Origin: Pseudomonas sp. ERMR1:02
GTDB taxonomy: Bacteria > Pseudomonadota > Gammaproteobacteria > Pseudomonadales > Pseudomonadaceae
Reading direction: 5' to 3'
DNA length: 64,000 bases
NCBI RefSeq assembly: GCF_002277815.1
Contig: NZ_NKJI01000006.1
Coordinates: forward strand, 248,001-312,000
Both the position numbers and the translations under genes were made by a program. Below, piece by piece: positions 27,635-36,910 of the stretch; within the stretch, counting starts at the first letter, position 1; every line of letters starts with the position of its first letter. The notes beneath the pieces were generated by a model. That model saw nothing but the letters and a program-made list of their open reading frames with translations. It made no database searches and was not told the origin of the DNA.

Positions 27635-27726
27635 CTGTGGGAGCGGGCTTGCCCGCGATAGCGGTGTGTCAGTCGATATATGAGTTCGCTGATACGACGC
27701 CATCGCGGGCAAGCCCGCTCCCACAG
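27635..27726. repeat. REPIN (GTGGGAGCGGGC class)
   Basis: The inverted pair CTGTGGGAGCGGGCTTGCCC ... GGGCAAGCCCGCTCCCACAG lies between the acidic protein gene and the end of dppF. Confidence 0.86.
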
Positions 27727-27743
27727 GTTTTTTCAAATCACTG

Positions 27744-28724
27744 TCATGCCGCGCCGTCGAGGAATTGCTCGGCGTAGTGGCAAGCCACCTGGCGGTTGTC
27801 GAGCAGGCGCAGGGCCGGCTCTTCAGTGCTGCAACGCTCGGTAGCGTACGGGCAGCGCTTGTGGAACGCGCAGCCGGACGGCGGGTTCAGCGGGTTGGGC
27901 AACTCGCCGACGATCTTGATTTTCGGCTTGTTCGGGTCCGGGTGGATGGTAGGTGTGGCTGACAGCAACGCCTGGGTGTACGGGTGCAGAGGACGGGCGT
28001 AGATGTCGTTCTTCGGGCCCATTTCCACCGGGCGGCCGAGGTACATCACCATCACGTCATCGGCAACGTGTTGCACCACGGCCAGGTTGTGGGAGATGAA
28101 CACGTAGGCGGTATTGAACTCCTGCTGCAAATCCATGAACAGGTTCAGCACCTGCGCCTGGATCGATACGTCCAATGCCGAGGTCGGTTCGTCCGCCACC
28201 AGCACTTTGGGTTGCAGCATCATCGCCCGGGCGAGGGCGATCCGTTGGCGCTGACCGCCGGAGAACATGTGCGGATAACGCTGATAGTGCTCAGGGCGCA
28301 AACCCACCTGCTTCATCATCGCCTGCACTTTCTCGCGACGTTCCGAAGCGCTCAGGCTGGTGTTGATCAGCAATGGCTCGGCCAGCTGATCACCGACTTT
28401 CTGCCGAGGATTCAACGAGGCGTACGGGCTCTGGAACACCATCTGCACGTCTTTGCGCAGTTGCTTGCGCTGGGCCTTGTCGGCGCCGGTCACTTCCTGG
28501 CCGGCGATTTTCAAGGAGCCTGAGGACGGCTCTTCGATCAGGGTCAGGGCGCGGGCCAGGGTAGACTTGCCGCAGCCCGACTCACCTACAACGGCGAGGG
28601 TCTTGCCGGCTTCCAGCTCGAACGACACACCGTTAAGGGCGCGTACGGTGGCGTGTCCCTTGAACATGCCACGGGACACTTCGTAGTGACGGGTCAAGTC
28701 GCGGGCGGTAAGAACGACGGCCAT
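27744..28724 (-). CDS. dppF: DppF, dipeptide ABC transporter ATPase
   Basis: The product is 326 residues, the second ATPase of the dipeptide importer. Walker A GESGCGKST, signature FSGGQRQR and Walker B (VLVADEPTSALD) are intact, followed by the oligopeptide/dipeptide C-terminal domain with its cysteine cluster (CAFHKRCPYATERC), which may hold an iron-sulfur site. Its ATG overlaps the dppD stop by one base (TAATG). It is the last gene of the leftward dpp operon. Confidence 0.93.
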   Translation of the reverse strand: MAVVLTARDLTRHYEVSRGMFKGHATVRALNGVSFELEAGKTLAVVGESGCGKSTLARALTLIEEPSSGSLKIAGQEVTGADKAQRKQLRKDVQMVFQSPYASLNPRQKVGDQLAEPLLINTSLSASERREKVQAMMKQVGLRPEHYQRYPHMFSGGQRQRIALARAMMLQPKVLVADEPTSALDVSIQAQVLNLFMDLQQEFNTAYVFISHNLAVVQHVADDVMVMYLGRPVEMGPKNDIYARPLHPYTQALLSATPTIHPDPNKPKIKIVGELPNPLNPPSGCAFHKRCPYATERCSTEEPALRLLDNRQVACHYAEQFLDGAA

Positions 28725-29692
28725 TACGCCACCTCCTGGTTCAGCGGGTAGAAGCAGCGGGCGAGGCTGTTGCTTTTCGGGTCAAGGGCCGGACGCTGCG
28801 TGCGGCAGTTGTCCTGCACGTACGGGCAGCGCGGCGACAGCAGGCAGCCCTGCGGACGGTCGTAGCGACCAGGCACGATGCCCGGCAGGGTCGACAGGCG
28901 TGAGGCGCCCAGGCTGTGTTCCGGAATCGCCTTGAGCAGCGCTTCGCTGTAGGGGTGTGCCGGGATATCGAACAATTGCGGCACCTGGCCGACTTCGACG
29001 GCTTGACCGGCGTACATCACGCACACGCGTTGAGCGGTTTCGGCCACGACCGCGAGGTCGTGGGTAATCAGCACCAGGCCCATGTTCTGCTCTTTCTGCA
29101 ACGCCAGCAGCAGGTCCATGATCTGCGCCTGAATGGTCACGTCGAGGGCGGTGGTCGGTTCGTCGGCAATCAGCAGTTTCGGCTCGCCGGCAATTGCCAT
29201 GGCGATCGCGACACGCTGACTCATGCCACCGGACAGTTGATGAGGGTAGGCGTCCATACGGCTGGCCGCGCCCGGGATTTCAACTTTTTCCAGCAGTTCG
29301 ATGGCGCGCTTGCGAGCGGCCTTGCTGGACATTTTCAGGTGCAGGCGCAGCACTTCTTCGATCTGGAAGCCCACGGTGTAGCTCGGGTTCAGCGCGGTCA
29401 TCGGGTCCTGGAAGACCATAGCCAGGTCTTTGCCGACGATTTTGCGACGCTGACGGTTGTTGAGCTTGAGCATGTTCTTGCCGTCGAAATTCAGCGCGTC
29501 GGCGGTGACGATCCCCGGATGCTCGATCAGGCCCATCAGCGCCATCATGGTCACGGACTTGCCGGAACCCGATTCGCCGACGATGGCCAGGACTTCGCCC
29601 TTGTCCACGGAAATGTCGAGGCCGTCGACCACCGGAACAGCATTGGCGTCGCCGAAGCGAACGCTGAGATTCTTGATTTCTAACAGTGACAT
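28724..29692 (-). CDS. dppD: DppD, dipeptide ABC transporter ATPase
   Basis: The product is 322 residues. Walker [10 protein letters not shown], signature LSGGMSQR, Walker [13 protein letters not shown] and the C-terminal cysteine motif ([14 protein letters not shown]) are present. It pairs with DppF below the DppBC channel. The frame opens further upstream, but [13 protein letters not shown] at 29692 is the family N-terminus and has a GAGGAGATT ribosome site. Confidence 0.93.
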   Translation of the reverse strand: MSLLEIKNLSVRFGDANAVPVVDGLDISVDKGEVLAIVGESGSGKSVTMMALMGLIEHPGIVTADALNFDGKNMLKLNNRQRRKIVGKDLAMVFQDPMTALNPSYTVGFQIEEVLRLHLKMSSKAARKRAIELLEKVEIPGAASRMDAYPHQLSGGMSQRVAIAMAIAGEPKLLIADEPTTALDVTIQAQIMDLLLALQKEQNMGLVLITHDLAVVAETAQRVCVMYAGQAVEVGQVPQLFDIPAHPYSEALLKAIPEHSLGASRLSTLPGIVPGRYDRPQGCLLSPRCPYVQDNCRTQRPALDPKSNSLARCFYPLNQEVA

Positions 29693-29702
29693 TTGAATCT
29701 CC

Positions 29703-30629
29703 TCAGGCGGCGTTCTTGAGTTTCGGGTCCAGCGCATCGCGCAGGCCGTCGCCCATCAAGTTGATTGCCAGCACGCTGAGCAAAATGGTCAAACCAGGCA
29801 GGCTGACTACCCACCAGGCGCGTTCGATGTAGTCACGGGCCGAAGCCAGCATGGTGCCCCATTCAGGGGTCGGCGGTTGTACGCCAAGGCCGAGGAAGCC
29901 CAGAGCCGCGGCATCGAGAATCGCCGAAGAGAAGCTCAAGGTCGCCTGAACGATCAGTGGCGCCATGCAGTTGGGCAGCACAGTGACGAACATCAGGCGT
30001 GGCAGAGTGGCACCGGCCAGGCGTGCGGCGGTTACGTAGTCGCGGTTCAATTCGCCCATCACCGCGGCGCGGGTCAGACGAACATAGGACGGCAACGAAA
30101 CCACGGCGATGGCGATGATGGTGTTGATCAGGCCAGGGCCGAGGATGGCGACAATCGCCACGGCCAGCAGCAAGGACGGCAGGGCCAGCATGATGTCCAT
30201 CAGGCGCATGATGGTCGGGCCGACCACGCGCGGGAAGAACCCGGCGAACAGACCCAGCAGAATCCCCGGGATCAGCGACATGACGACCGACGACAAGCCG
30301 ATCAGCAGCGACAGGCGCGAACCGTTGATCAGACGCGACAACAAGTCACGACCCAGTTCATCGGTACCCAGCAGGAACTGCAGTTGCCCGCCTTCCAGCC
30401 AGGCTGGAGGGGTCAGCAGGAATTCGCGGTACTGCTCGCTCGGGTCATGTGGCGCGACCCACGGGGCGAAAATGGCGCAAAAAATCACCAGCAGCATGAA
30501 CAACAGGCCGGCAACGGCGCCCTTGTTCTTGGAAAACGCTTGCCAGAATTCTTTGTACGGCGAGGGGTACAGCAGGCTTTGATCCACGGCGGTGGTGGCG
30601 GTGGCTACTGAGGATGTTGGAGTGCTCAT
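29703..30629 (-). CDS. dppC: DppC, dipeptide ABC permease
   Basis: The product is 308 residues: a short cytoplasmic N-terminus, then six membrane helices with the binding-protein-dependent transport signature ([20 protein letters not shown]). It forms the inner-membrane pore with DppB. The start chosen at 30629 ([11 protein letters not shown]) follows GAGGTCAATACCC, 11 bases after the dppB stop. The longer open frame overlaps dppB and is unlikely. Confidence 0.92.
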   Translation of the reverse strand: MSTPTSSVATATTAVDQSLLYPSPYKEFWQAFSKNKGAVAGLLFMLLVIFCAIFAPWVAPHDPSEQYREFLLTPPAWLEGGQLQFLLGTDELGRDLLSRLINGSRLSLLIGLSSVVMSLIPGILLGLFAGFFPRVVGPTIMRLMDIMLALPSLLLAVAIVAILGPGLINTIIAIAVVSLPSYVRLTRAAVMGELNRDYVTAARLAGATLPRLMFVTVLPNCMAPLIVQATLSFSSAILDAAALGFLGLGVQPPTPEWGTMLASARDYIERAWWVVSLPGLTILLSVLAINLMGDGLRDALDPKLKNAA

Positions 30630-30640
30630 GGGTATTGACC

Positions 30641-31651
30641 TCAGCGCTGATGACGGATGCGTGGGTTGGCAAAGCCGTAGAGGATGTCCACTACGAAGTT
30701 GACCACAATCACCAGGCAGGCGATTAGCAGGATGCCGTTTTGCACAACCGGGTAGTCCCGGGCGCCAATGGCTTCGATCAGCCATTTGCCGATGCCCGGC
30801 CAGGAGAAGATGGTTTCGGTCAGGACCGCACCGGCCAGCAGGGTGCCGACTTGCAGGCCGACCACGGTCAATACCGGAATCAGCGCGTTACGCAGACCGT
30901 GCACGAACACCACTCGAGATGGCGACAGACCCTTGGCCTTGGCGGTACGGATGTAGTCCTCACGCAACACTTCGAGCATCGAGGAACGGGTCATCCGCGC
31001 AATCACCGCCAGCGGGATGGTGCCGAGCACGATGGCTGGCAGGATCAGGTGGTGCAGGGCGTCGAAGAATGCCCCGACGTCATCGGCCAGCAGTGTATCG
31101 ATGAGCATGAAACCGGTGCGTGGCTCGATGTCGTACAACAGGTCGATCCGCCCGGACACTGGGGTCCAGCCCAGGGACACCGAGAAGAACATGATCAGGA
31201 TCAGGCCCCACCAGAAGATCGGCATCGAGTATCCCGCCAAGGAGATACCCATCACCCCGTGGTCGAACAGGGATCCTCGCTTGAGTGCCGCGATCACCCC
31301 GGCCAGCAGGCCCAGGACGCCGGCGAACAATAGGGCGGCCATGGACAGTTCCAGGGTCGCGGGGAATAGGGACGTGAACTCGTGCCAGACGCTTTCACGG
31401 GTACGCAGGGATTCCCCGAGATCGCCGTGGGCCAGTTTGCCGATGTAATCCAGGTACTGGGCGTATAGAGGTTTGTTCAGACCAAGGCGTTCCATTGCCT
31501 GTGCATGCATCTCGGGGTCGACCCGACGTTCGCCCATCATCACTTCCACGGGGTCACCGGGAATCATGCGAATCAACGCGAAAGTCAGCAAGGTGATGCC
31601 GAAGAACGTGGGGATCAGTAACCCCAGTCGGCGGGCAATAAAACTAAACAT
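30641..31651 (-). CDS. dppB: DppB, dipeptide ABC permease
   Basis: The product is 336 residues, six membrane helices, with the conserved N-terminus MFSFIARRLGLLIPTFFGIT and the EAA-type loop (YIRTAKAKGLSPSRVVFVHGLRN). It is the partner of DppC. It begins after a 73-base gap from the binding-protein gene that contains a hairpin (31685-31713), which may keep permease expression below that of the binding protein. Confidence 0.93.
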   Translation of the reverse strand: MFSFIARRLGLLIPTFFGITLLTFALIRMIPGDPVEVMMGERRVDPEMHAQAMERLGLNKPLYAQYLDYIGKLAHGDLGESLRTRESVWHEFTSLFPATLELSMAALLFAGVLGLLAGVIAALKRGSLFDHGVMGISLAGYSMPIFWWGLILIMFFSVSLGWTPVSGRIDLLYDIEPRTGFMLIDTLLADDVGAFFDALHHLILPAIVLGTIPLAVIARMTRSSMLEVLREDYIRTAKAKGLSPSRVVFVHGLRNALIPVLTVVGLQVGTLLAGAVLTETIFSWPGIGKWLIEAIGARDYPVVQNGILLIACLVIVVNFVVDILYGFANPRIRHQR

Positions 31652-31684
31652 CGTGTGGTGTACCTCATCAGCCGGTTAGGCGTG

Positions 31685-31713
31685 CCCGGCATGCCTGGGT
31701 CAGGGATGCCGGG
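31685..31713. promoter_or_regulatory. Intercistronic hairpin between the dpp binding protein and dppB
   Basis: CCCGGCAT at 31685-31692 faces ATGCCGGG at 31706-31713, and no T-run follows. Such hairpins after binding-protein genes usually stabilise the upstream mRNA or cause partial termination. Confidence 0.5.
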
Positions 31714-31724
31714 AGTTTTCTTAT

Positions 31725-33320
31725 TTACTTCACCTGGGTGGTGGCGAAGTTATTCGTGGTGAGGGGGCTAATGTGATAGCCCTCTACGTTGTTGCGCATT
31801 GCGGTAAACATTCTAGTGTGCGCCAGGCTGATCCATGGCTGGTCCTGGTTAAAAATAACCTGAGCCTGTTCGTACAGTGCTGCACGTTCGGCCGGGTCGG
31901 TTTTTTCACGGGCCTGGTCGATCAGGGCCTGGAATTTGTCATTGCACCAACGTGCATAGTTTTCGCCGTTCTTCGCGGCCTCGCAACTGAGCATAGGCGT
32001 CAGGAAGTTATCCGGGTCGCCGTTATCGCCCGCCCATCCGGCGGAAACCATATCGTGCTCGCCGTTTTTGGCGCGTTTGAGCATTTCGCCCCATTCCATG
32101 ACGCGGATGTCGATCTTGATCCCGACCTTGGCCAGGTCGGCTTGCATCATCTGCGCGCCGAGCATCGGGTTCGGGTTGGTCGCACCACCGCCATTGCGGG
32201 TGAACAGGGTGAATACTGTGCCTTCCGGTACGCCGGCTTCCTTGAGCAGGGCGCGAGCCTTGTCCAGGTCGCGGGTCGGGTTTTTCAAGTCGTGGTTGTA
32301 GCCCAGGAGGGTGTCCGGGAATGGGTTGACCGCCGCGGTCGCATTGCCTTTGCCGAACAGGGCGTTGACGGCCGCTTCCTTGTCGAAGGCGATGTCGATG
32401 GCTTTACGTACCCGCACGTCACTCAGGTATTTGTGCTGGGTGTTGATAGCGATATACGCGACGGTCATCGCGTTCAGTTCGTCGACCTTCAGTTTGGTGT
32501 CTTTCTTGATGCTCGGGATGTCATCCGGCTTCGGATACAGCGCCACCTGGCACTCGTTAGCCTTGAGCTTTTGCAGGCGCACATTGTTATCGGTGGCGAT
32601 GGCCAGGATCAACGAGTCAGCCGGTGGCTTGCCGCGGAAGTAGTCCGGGTTGGCCTTGAAGCGAACCTGGGCGTCCTTGTTGTAACGCTGGAAGACGAAT
32701 GGACCGGTGCCGATCGGCTTGTTGTTCAGGTCGCCGGTCTTGTTGGCCTTGATCAGCTGGTCGGCGTACTCGGCGGAGTAGATCGAGGAGAACGCCATGG
32801 CGATGTCGGCCAGAAACGGCGCTTCGCGGCGGGTCAGGGTGAATTTGACCGTATTTTCGTCGACTTTCTCGACGTTTTTCAGCAGTTCTTTGAAGCCCAT
32901 GCTTTCAAAGTACGGGAAGCCTACGCTCGATAGTTTATGCCATGGATGGTTCGGGTCCAGCTGACGCTGGAAGCTCCAGACCACGTCGTCGGCATTCATG
33001 TCGCGGGTCGGCTTGAAGTATTCGGTGGAGTGAAACTTGACGCCTTTACGCAGGTGGAACGTGTAGGTGAGACCGTCTTCGCTGATGTCCCAGGATTCGG
33101 CCAGTGCCGGAATCACCTCAGTGGTACCAGGCTTGAAGTCCGCCAGGCGATTGAAGATGGTTTCGGCCACAGCATCGGCTGTGACTGCAGTCGTGTACTG
33201 GACCATGTCGAAGCCTTCGGGGCTGTTTTCGGTACAAACCACCAGGGGTTTGGCCGATACACCAACCGCGACACTCAGCAACGCGGCCGCGATGGCCGCA
33301 CGTAGGGGAAGCATTTTCAT
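31725..33320 (-). CDS. dppA: Periplasmic dipeptide-binding protein next to dppB
   Basis: The product is 531 residues of the SBP_bac_5 family. It has a signal peptide (MKMLPLRAAIAAALLSVAVGVSA), the family N-terminal LVVCTENSPEGFDMVQYTT, and C-terminal WAGDNGDPDNFL and HTRMFTA segments. It delivers peptides to DppBC. By position it corresponds to the binding protein nearest dppB in P. aeruginosa (dppA4 there, from memory). It is the most divergent of the three dpp binding proteins in this locus, so the ligand range may differ. Confidence 0.9.
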   Translation of the reverse strand: MKMLPLRAAIAAALLSVAVGVSAKPLVVCTENSPEGFDMVQYTTAVTADAVAETIFNRLADFKPGTTEVIPALAESWDISEDGLTYTFHLRKGVKFHSTEYFKPTRDMNADDVVWSFQRQLDPNHPWHKLSSVGFPYFESMGFKELLKNVEKVDENTVKFTLTRREAPFLADIAMAFSSIYSAEYADQLIKANKTGDLNNKPIGTGPFVFQRYNKDAQVRFKANPDYFRGKPPADSLILAIATDNNVRLQKLKANECQVALYPKPDDIPSIKKDTKLKVDELNAMTVAYIAINTQHKYLSDVRVRKAIDIAFDKEAAVNALFGKGNATAAVNPFPDTLLGYNHDLKNPTRDLDKARALLKEAGVPEGTVFTLFTRNGGGATNPNPMLGAQMMQADLAKVGIKIDIRVMEWGEMLKRAKNGEHDMVSAGWAGDNGDPDNFLTPMLSCEAAKNGENYARWCNDKFQALIDQAREKTDPAERAALYEQAQVIFNQDQPWISLAHTRMFTAMRNNVEGYHISPLTTNNFATTQVK

Positions 33321-33399
33321 CGAGAACCCTCTGCAATCGGTTAGAAGGACTAATGCCGCACGGCCGATTCATCACTGAATCAGCCATGCGGCCGGTGCA

Positions 33400-34832
33400 T
33401 TACAGAATGTTGAACGGAACAGTGGTCACGAGACGGAACTCGTTGATGCTGCCGTCAGCCTGGTTTTCACTGGCACGGTGAGCGGTGTAGGTCGCACGAA
33501 CAGTAGTGGCCTTGAGCGGGCCGCTCTGTAGGGCGTAGGTAGCACCGATACCGTATTCGTAATGGGTTTCGCCATCCTGCGACTGGATACCGTCATAACC
33601 CTTGCCGGCCACACCGCCGTTGCCGGTGTAGTGAGTACCGTCGATCCCCAGCCACGCGCCTGGTAAATGTTGAACTTCAGGCCTGGGACGCCGTATTCGG
33701 CCATGTTCAGACCGTAGGCAACCTGGAAGGATTTCTCGTTCGGGCCGTTGAAGTCCGACAGCAGGGAGTTGGCCAGGTAGATGCCGTTGGTTTCGTGCAG
33801 GTAGTCGAAGTACTCGTTACCGTTCACTTCCTGATACGAGAAGGTCAGGCTGTGAGCCTGGTGAGTCAGGCCGAACGACAGGGAGTAGGTGTCGTTGTCG
33901 ATGTCGCCAATCAGCGCCTTACCTTGTTCCTTGGTTTTGTAGTAGTTCAGGCCGGAGGTCAAGCTCAGCACCTGGCTGTCGCCCAGTACGTGGGTGGCGC
34001 CGAAGTAGTACTGGTTCCAGATGTCTTCGGCCTGGGTCGCCCAAAGGCTGGTGGTCAGGCTGGCGAACGGGGTGTAGGTGATACCGCCGGTGTAGACGTG
34101 GTCGGTCTCAACGATTCCGTTGGCGTATTCGGTGCGGAATTTGCGCTGGCTTTCTTCGGTACGCGGGGAGTTGCGATCGAAGGTGGCCAGGTCGAATGCC
34201 AGGTTGTTCAGCTCTTCGCTGTGGATCGCCACACCCTCGAAGCTCGAAGGCAGCGCACGGTTGCCTATGACATCGACCATCGGGCTGCTGAAGTTCATGC
34301 GGCCAGCGGTCAGTGTGGTATTGGAAACGCGAGCCTTGACGTTGGCCAGGCCCAGTTTGCTCCACTGGCCTTGAGCGTCACCGCCTTCTTTGGTCAGGGT
34401 CCGGTTGTTGCCCGCGCCTGGTCGAGTGCCAGGTGCGCCACCGTTGTTGGAAGCCAGGTCCTTGCGGTCACGATCCAGGGCGATGGCGTTGTAGGCCGCC
34501 ACTTCAGTGCTGAAACCGACAGTGCCTTCGGTGAAGCCCGAGTTGTACTTGACGATCGTGCCCTGAACCCAGTTGATGCGACGGTCAGTCGGGGTCGATA
34601 CGCCGTCTTTCTTGTAGGTGAAGTTGCCGCCGCGCTTCAGTTGTTCGTTGGCGTACCAGTTACGGGTAGTGCCGCTGATCGACTGGCCTTCGAGGAAGCC
34701 GGTGGCTTCGCCCTGGGCGCTTTTTTCATTCACGGTAACCGGGGTATACGCCTGGCTTTGGGTTTCTGCGTAAGCCGTGGCGGTTACGCTGCTGATGGCC
34801 AGGGCCAATATTGCGGTGCTGCTCAGTTTCAT
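33400..34832 (-). pseudogene. opdP: OprD-family porin, OpdP-like, one frameshift near the 3' end
   Basis: This is an outer-membrane channel of the OprD family. Within the dpp cluster the expected member is OpdP, which takes up small peptides such as glycine-glutamate. A signal peptide (AISSVTATAYA) and the family segments GFLEGQSISGTTRNWYANE and RMNFSSPMVDVIGNRALPSSF are present. At C4 33646-33649 (G4 on the coding strand) the frame slips. As written it ends at 33426, but one extra G gives RGWGIDGTHYTGNGGVAGKGY and leads to a proper porin end (VTTVPFNIL, stop at 33400), 477 residues. This is probably an assembly undercall. Confidence 0.88.
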
Positions 34833-35002
34833 GGGTGAAGCTCCTTACTTTCTATTATTAATGCCGACCTTTTTGATGGTTCGGCTATTTGCTTGGAACT
34901 CATTTGCGCATCGCAAACGTTTGCTCGCCGCCGGATGGGCGAATTACGGCAATACGCCTGCATGAGGGCGTTATGCGCCCCCAGCGTTTTAGCTACACGG
35001 TT

Positions 35003-36604
35003 TTATTTATCGATGCTGACACCCGAGAACACGTTGCGACCGAAGGGGCTGACCTTGAACCCTTCGATTTTGGCGCTCAACGGCTGGTTGACCGTCGAGT
35101 GGGCGACTGGCGTGATCGGTACCTGCTGTTTGAGTAACTGCTGCGCCTGTTTGTAAAGCTGGGTGCGTTGGTCGCGGTCGGTCACGACTTTGGCCTGCTT
35201 GATGATCTTGTCGTAAGCCGGATCACACCACATGGAGTAGTTGTTGCCACCAATGGCGTCGCAGCTGTACAGCGTGCCGAGCCAGTTATCCGGATCACCG
35301 TTGTCACCGGTCCAGCCGATCAGGCTGATGTCGTGCTCGCCGTTCTTGGTGCGCTTGATGTACTCGCCCCATTCGTAGCTGACGATCTTGACCTTGAGGC
35401 CGATCTTCGCCCAGTCAGACTGAAGCATCTCGGCCATCAACTTGGCGTTGGGGTTGTACGGGCGCTGGACCGGCATGGCCCACAGGGTGATTTCTGTGCC
35501 TTCCTTCACGCCAGCAGCCTTGAGCAGTTCCCTGGCTTTTTCCGGGTTGTAGGCGGCGTCTTTGATGGTCTCATCGTATGACCACTGGGTCGGTGGCATG
35601 GCGTTGACGGCCAGTTGTCCCGCGCCCTGGTAAACGGCGTTGAGAATGCTTTGCTTGTTCACCGCCATGTCCAGCGCCTGACGTACTTCGAGCTGGTCGA
35701 AGGGTTTGTGGCGCACGTTATAGGCGATGTAGCCGAGGTTGAAACCCGGTTTCTCGATCAGTTGCAGTGCCGGGTCGTTCTTCAATGCGGCCACATCGGC
35801 AGGGCGCGGGTGCAGGGTGATCTGGCACTCGTTGGCCTTGAGCTTCTGCACACGCACCGAGGCGTCGGTGTTGATGGCGAAAATCAGATTGTCGAGCTTG
35901 ACCCGGGTCGGGTCCCAGTAGTGCTTGTTGCCGGTGTAACGGATGTTGGAGTCTTTCTGGTAGCTCTTGAACACGAACGGCCCGGTGCCGATGGGCTTCT
36001 GGTTGATATCGCTCGGCTTGCCCTCGGCCAGCAGCTTGTCGGCGTACTCGGCGGAGAGAATTGCGGCGAAGCTCATGGCGATGTTCTGGATGAACGCGGC
36101 GTCCACGCTGTTGAGCGTCATGACCACGGTCAGCGGCCCGGTCTTTTCGACCTTGGCGATGTTCTTGTTCAGGCTCATACCGTTGAAATACGGAAACTCG
36201 GTCGGATAAGCCTTACGGAAAGGTTGTTGCGGGTCGAGCATGCGATTGAACGTGAACAGCACGTCATCGGCGTTGAAGTCGCGGGTCGGTGTGAAGTACT
36301 TGGTTGTATGAAATTTCACCTCAGGGCGCAGGTGAAAAGTGTACTTGAGGCCGTCCTCGGAAATATCCCAACTCGTGGCCAGGCCCGGTACGACATTGGT
36401 CGCGCCTTTTTCAAACTCTGCCAGTCGGTTGTACAGCGGCTCGGCGGCGTCGTTATCGGTCGCAGTGGTGTACTGCGCCGTATCGAAACCGGCGGGACTG
36501 CCTTCAGAGCAGAACACCAGGCTGTTGTTGGCGGCCTGACTCATGGAGGTGACGGCCAACAGGCCGGTGCCCAGCAATGCGGATAAAGCCAAGGTATGGC
36601 GCAT
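35003..36604 (-). CDS. Periplasmic dipeptide-binding protein, second copy
   Basis: The product is 533 residues of SBP_bac_5 with a signal peptide (RHTLALSALLGTGLLAVTSMSQAA). It is very close to the product of the next upstream gene (36911-38536), sharing long blocks such as GTGPFVFKSYQKDSNIRYTG, NAMPPTQWSYD and WAMPVQRPYNPNAKLMAEML. It presumably feeds the same DppBCDF with another peptide range. The ATG at 36604 has a GAGAGGGAG ribosome site. An in-frame ATG 30 bases upstream lacks one. Confidence 0.9.
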   Translation of the reverse strand: MRHTLALSALLGTGLLAVTSMSQAANNSLVFCSEGSPAGFDTAQYTTATDNDAAEPLYNRLAEFEKGATNVVPGLATSWDISEDGLKYTFHLRPEVKFHTTKYFTPTRDFNADDVLFTFNRMLDPQQPFRKAYPTEFPYFNGMSLNKNIAKVEKTGPLTVVMTLNSVDAAFIQNIAMSFAAILSAEYADKLLAEGKPSDINQKPIGTGPFVFKSYQKDSNIRYTGNKHYWDPTRVKLDNLIFAINTDASVRVQKLKANECQITLHPRPADVAALKNDPALQLIEKPGFNLGYIAYNVRHKPFDQLEVRQALDMAVNKQSILNAVYQGAGQLAVNAMPPTQWSYDETIKDAAYNPEKARELLKAAGVKEGTEITLWAMPVQRPYNPNAKLMAEMLQSDWAKIGLKVKIVSYEWGEYIKRTKNGEHDISLIGWTGDNGDPDNWLGTLYSCDAIGGNNYSMWCDPAYDKIIKQAKVVTDRDQRTQLYKQAQQLLKQQVPITPVAHSTVNQPLSAKIEGFKVSPFGRNVFSGVSIDK

Positions 36605-36910
36605 GACGCTCCCTCTCGTTAGGTGTTTTGACAATGAGCCTTCGTCCCGTCCGGGGACGTGGAGGCTTCACTGGTTTCAAGCCATGACGTGCAGCAAAAA
36701 AAACCGATGACCCACGCATGAGCTGGTCGGATCCCGACGGTATGAACCGTGAGTCCGGCAGTAAATGCGAAAAGTCCGAAAGACTTGTGGGAAAAGTCGA
36801 CGCGTCCTAGCGTTCTGCTGTAGTCAGCAGTCGGTTTGGATGTAGGTGGTTTCCTGCTTTCTCGGTAGATAAAGCAACGGCGACGTCAGAAACGTCGCCG
36901 TTGCCAAACC
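36605..36910. other. 306-base gap between two dpp binding-protein genes
   Basis: It holds the ribosome site of the left gene and a hairpin at 36875-36903 just after the right gene. The rest presumably contains a promoter, since a terminator-like hairpin precedes it. No gene was seen. Confidence 0.65.
36875..36903 (-). terminator. Hairpin after the first dpp binding-protein gene
   Basis: A perfect 12-base stem (CAACGGCGACGT / ACGTCGCCGTTG) with a 5-base loop lies 7 bases past the stop at 36911. The T-run is weak (CTTTATC), so it may be a partial terminator. Confidence 0.6.
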
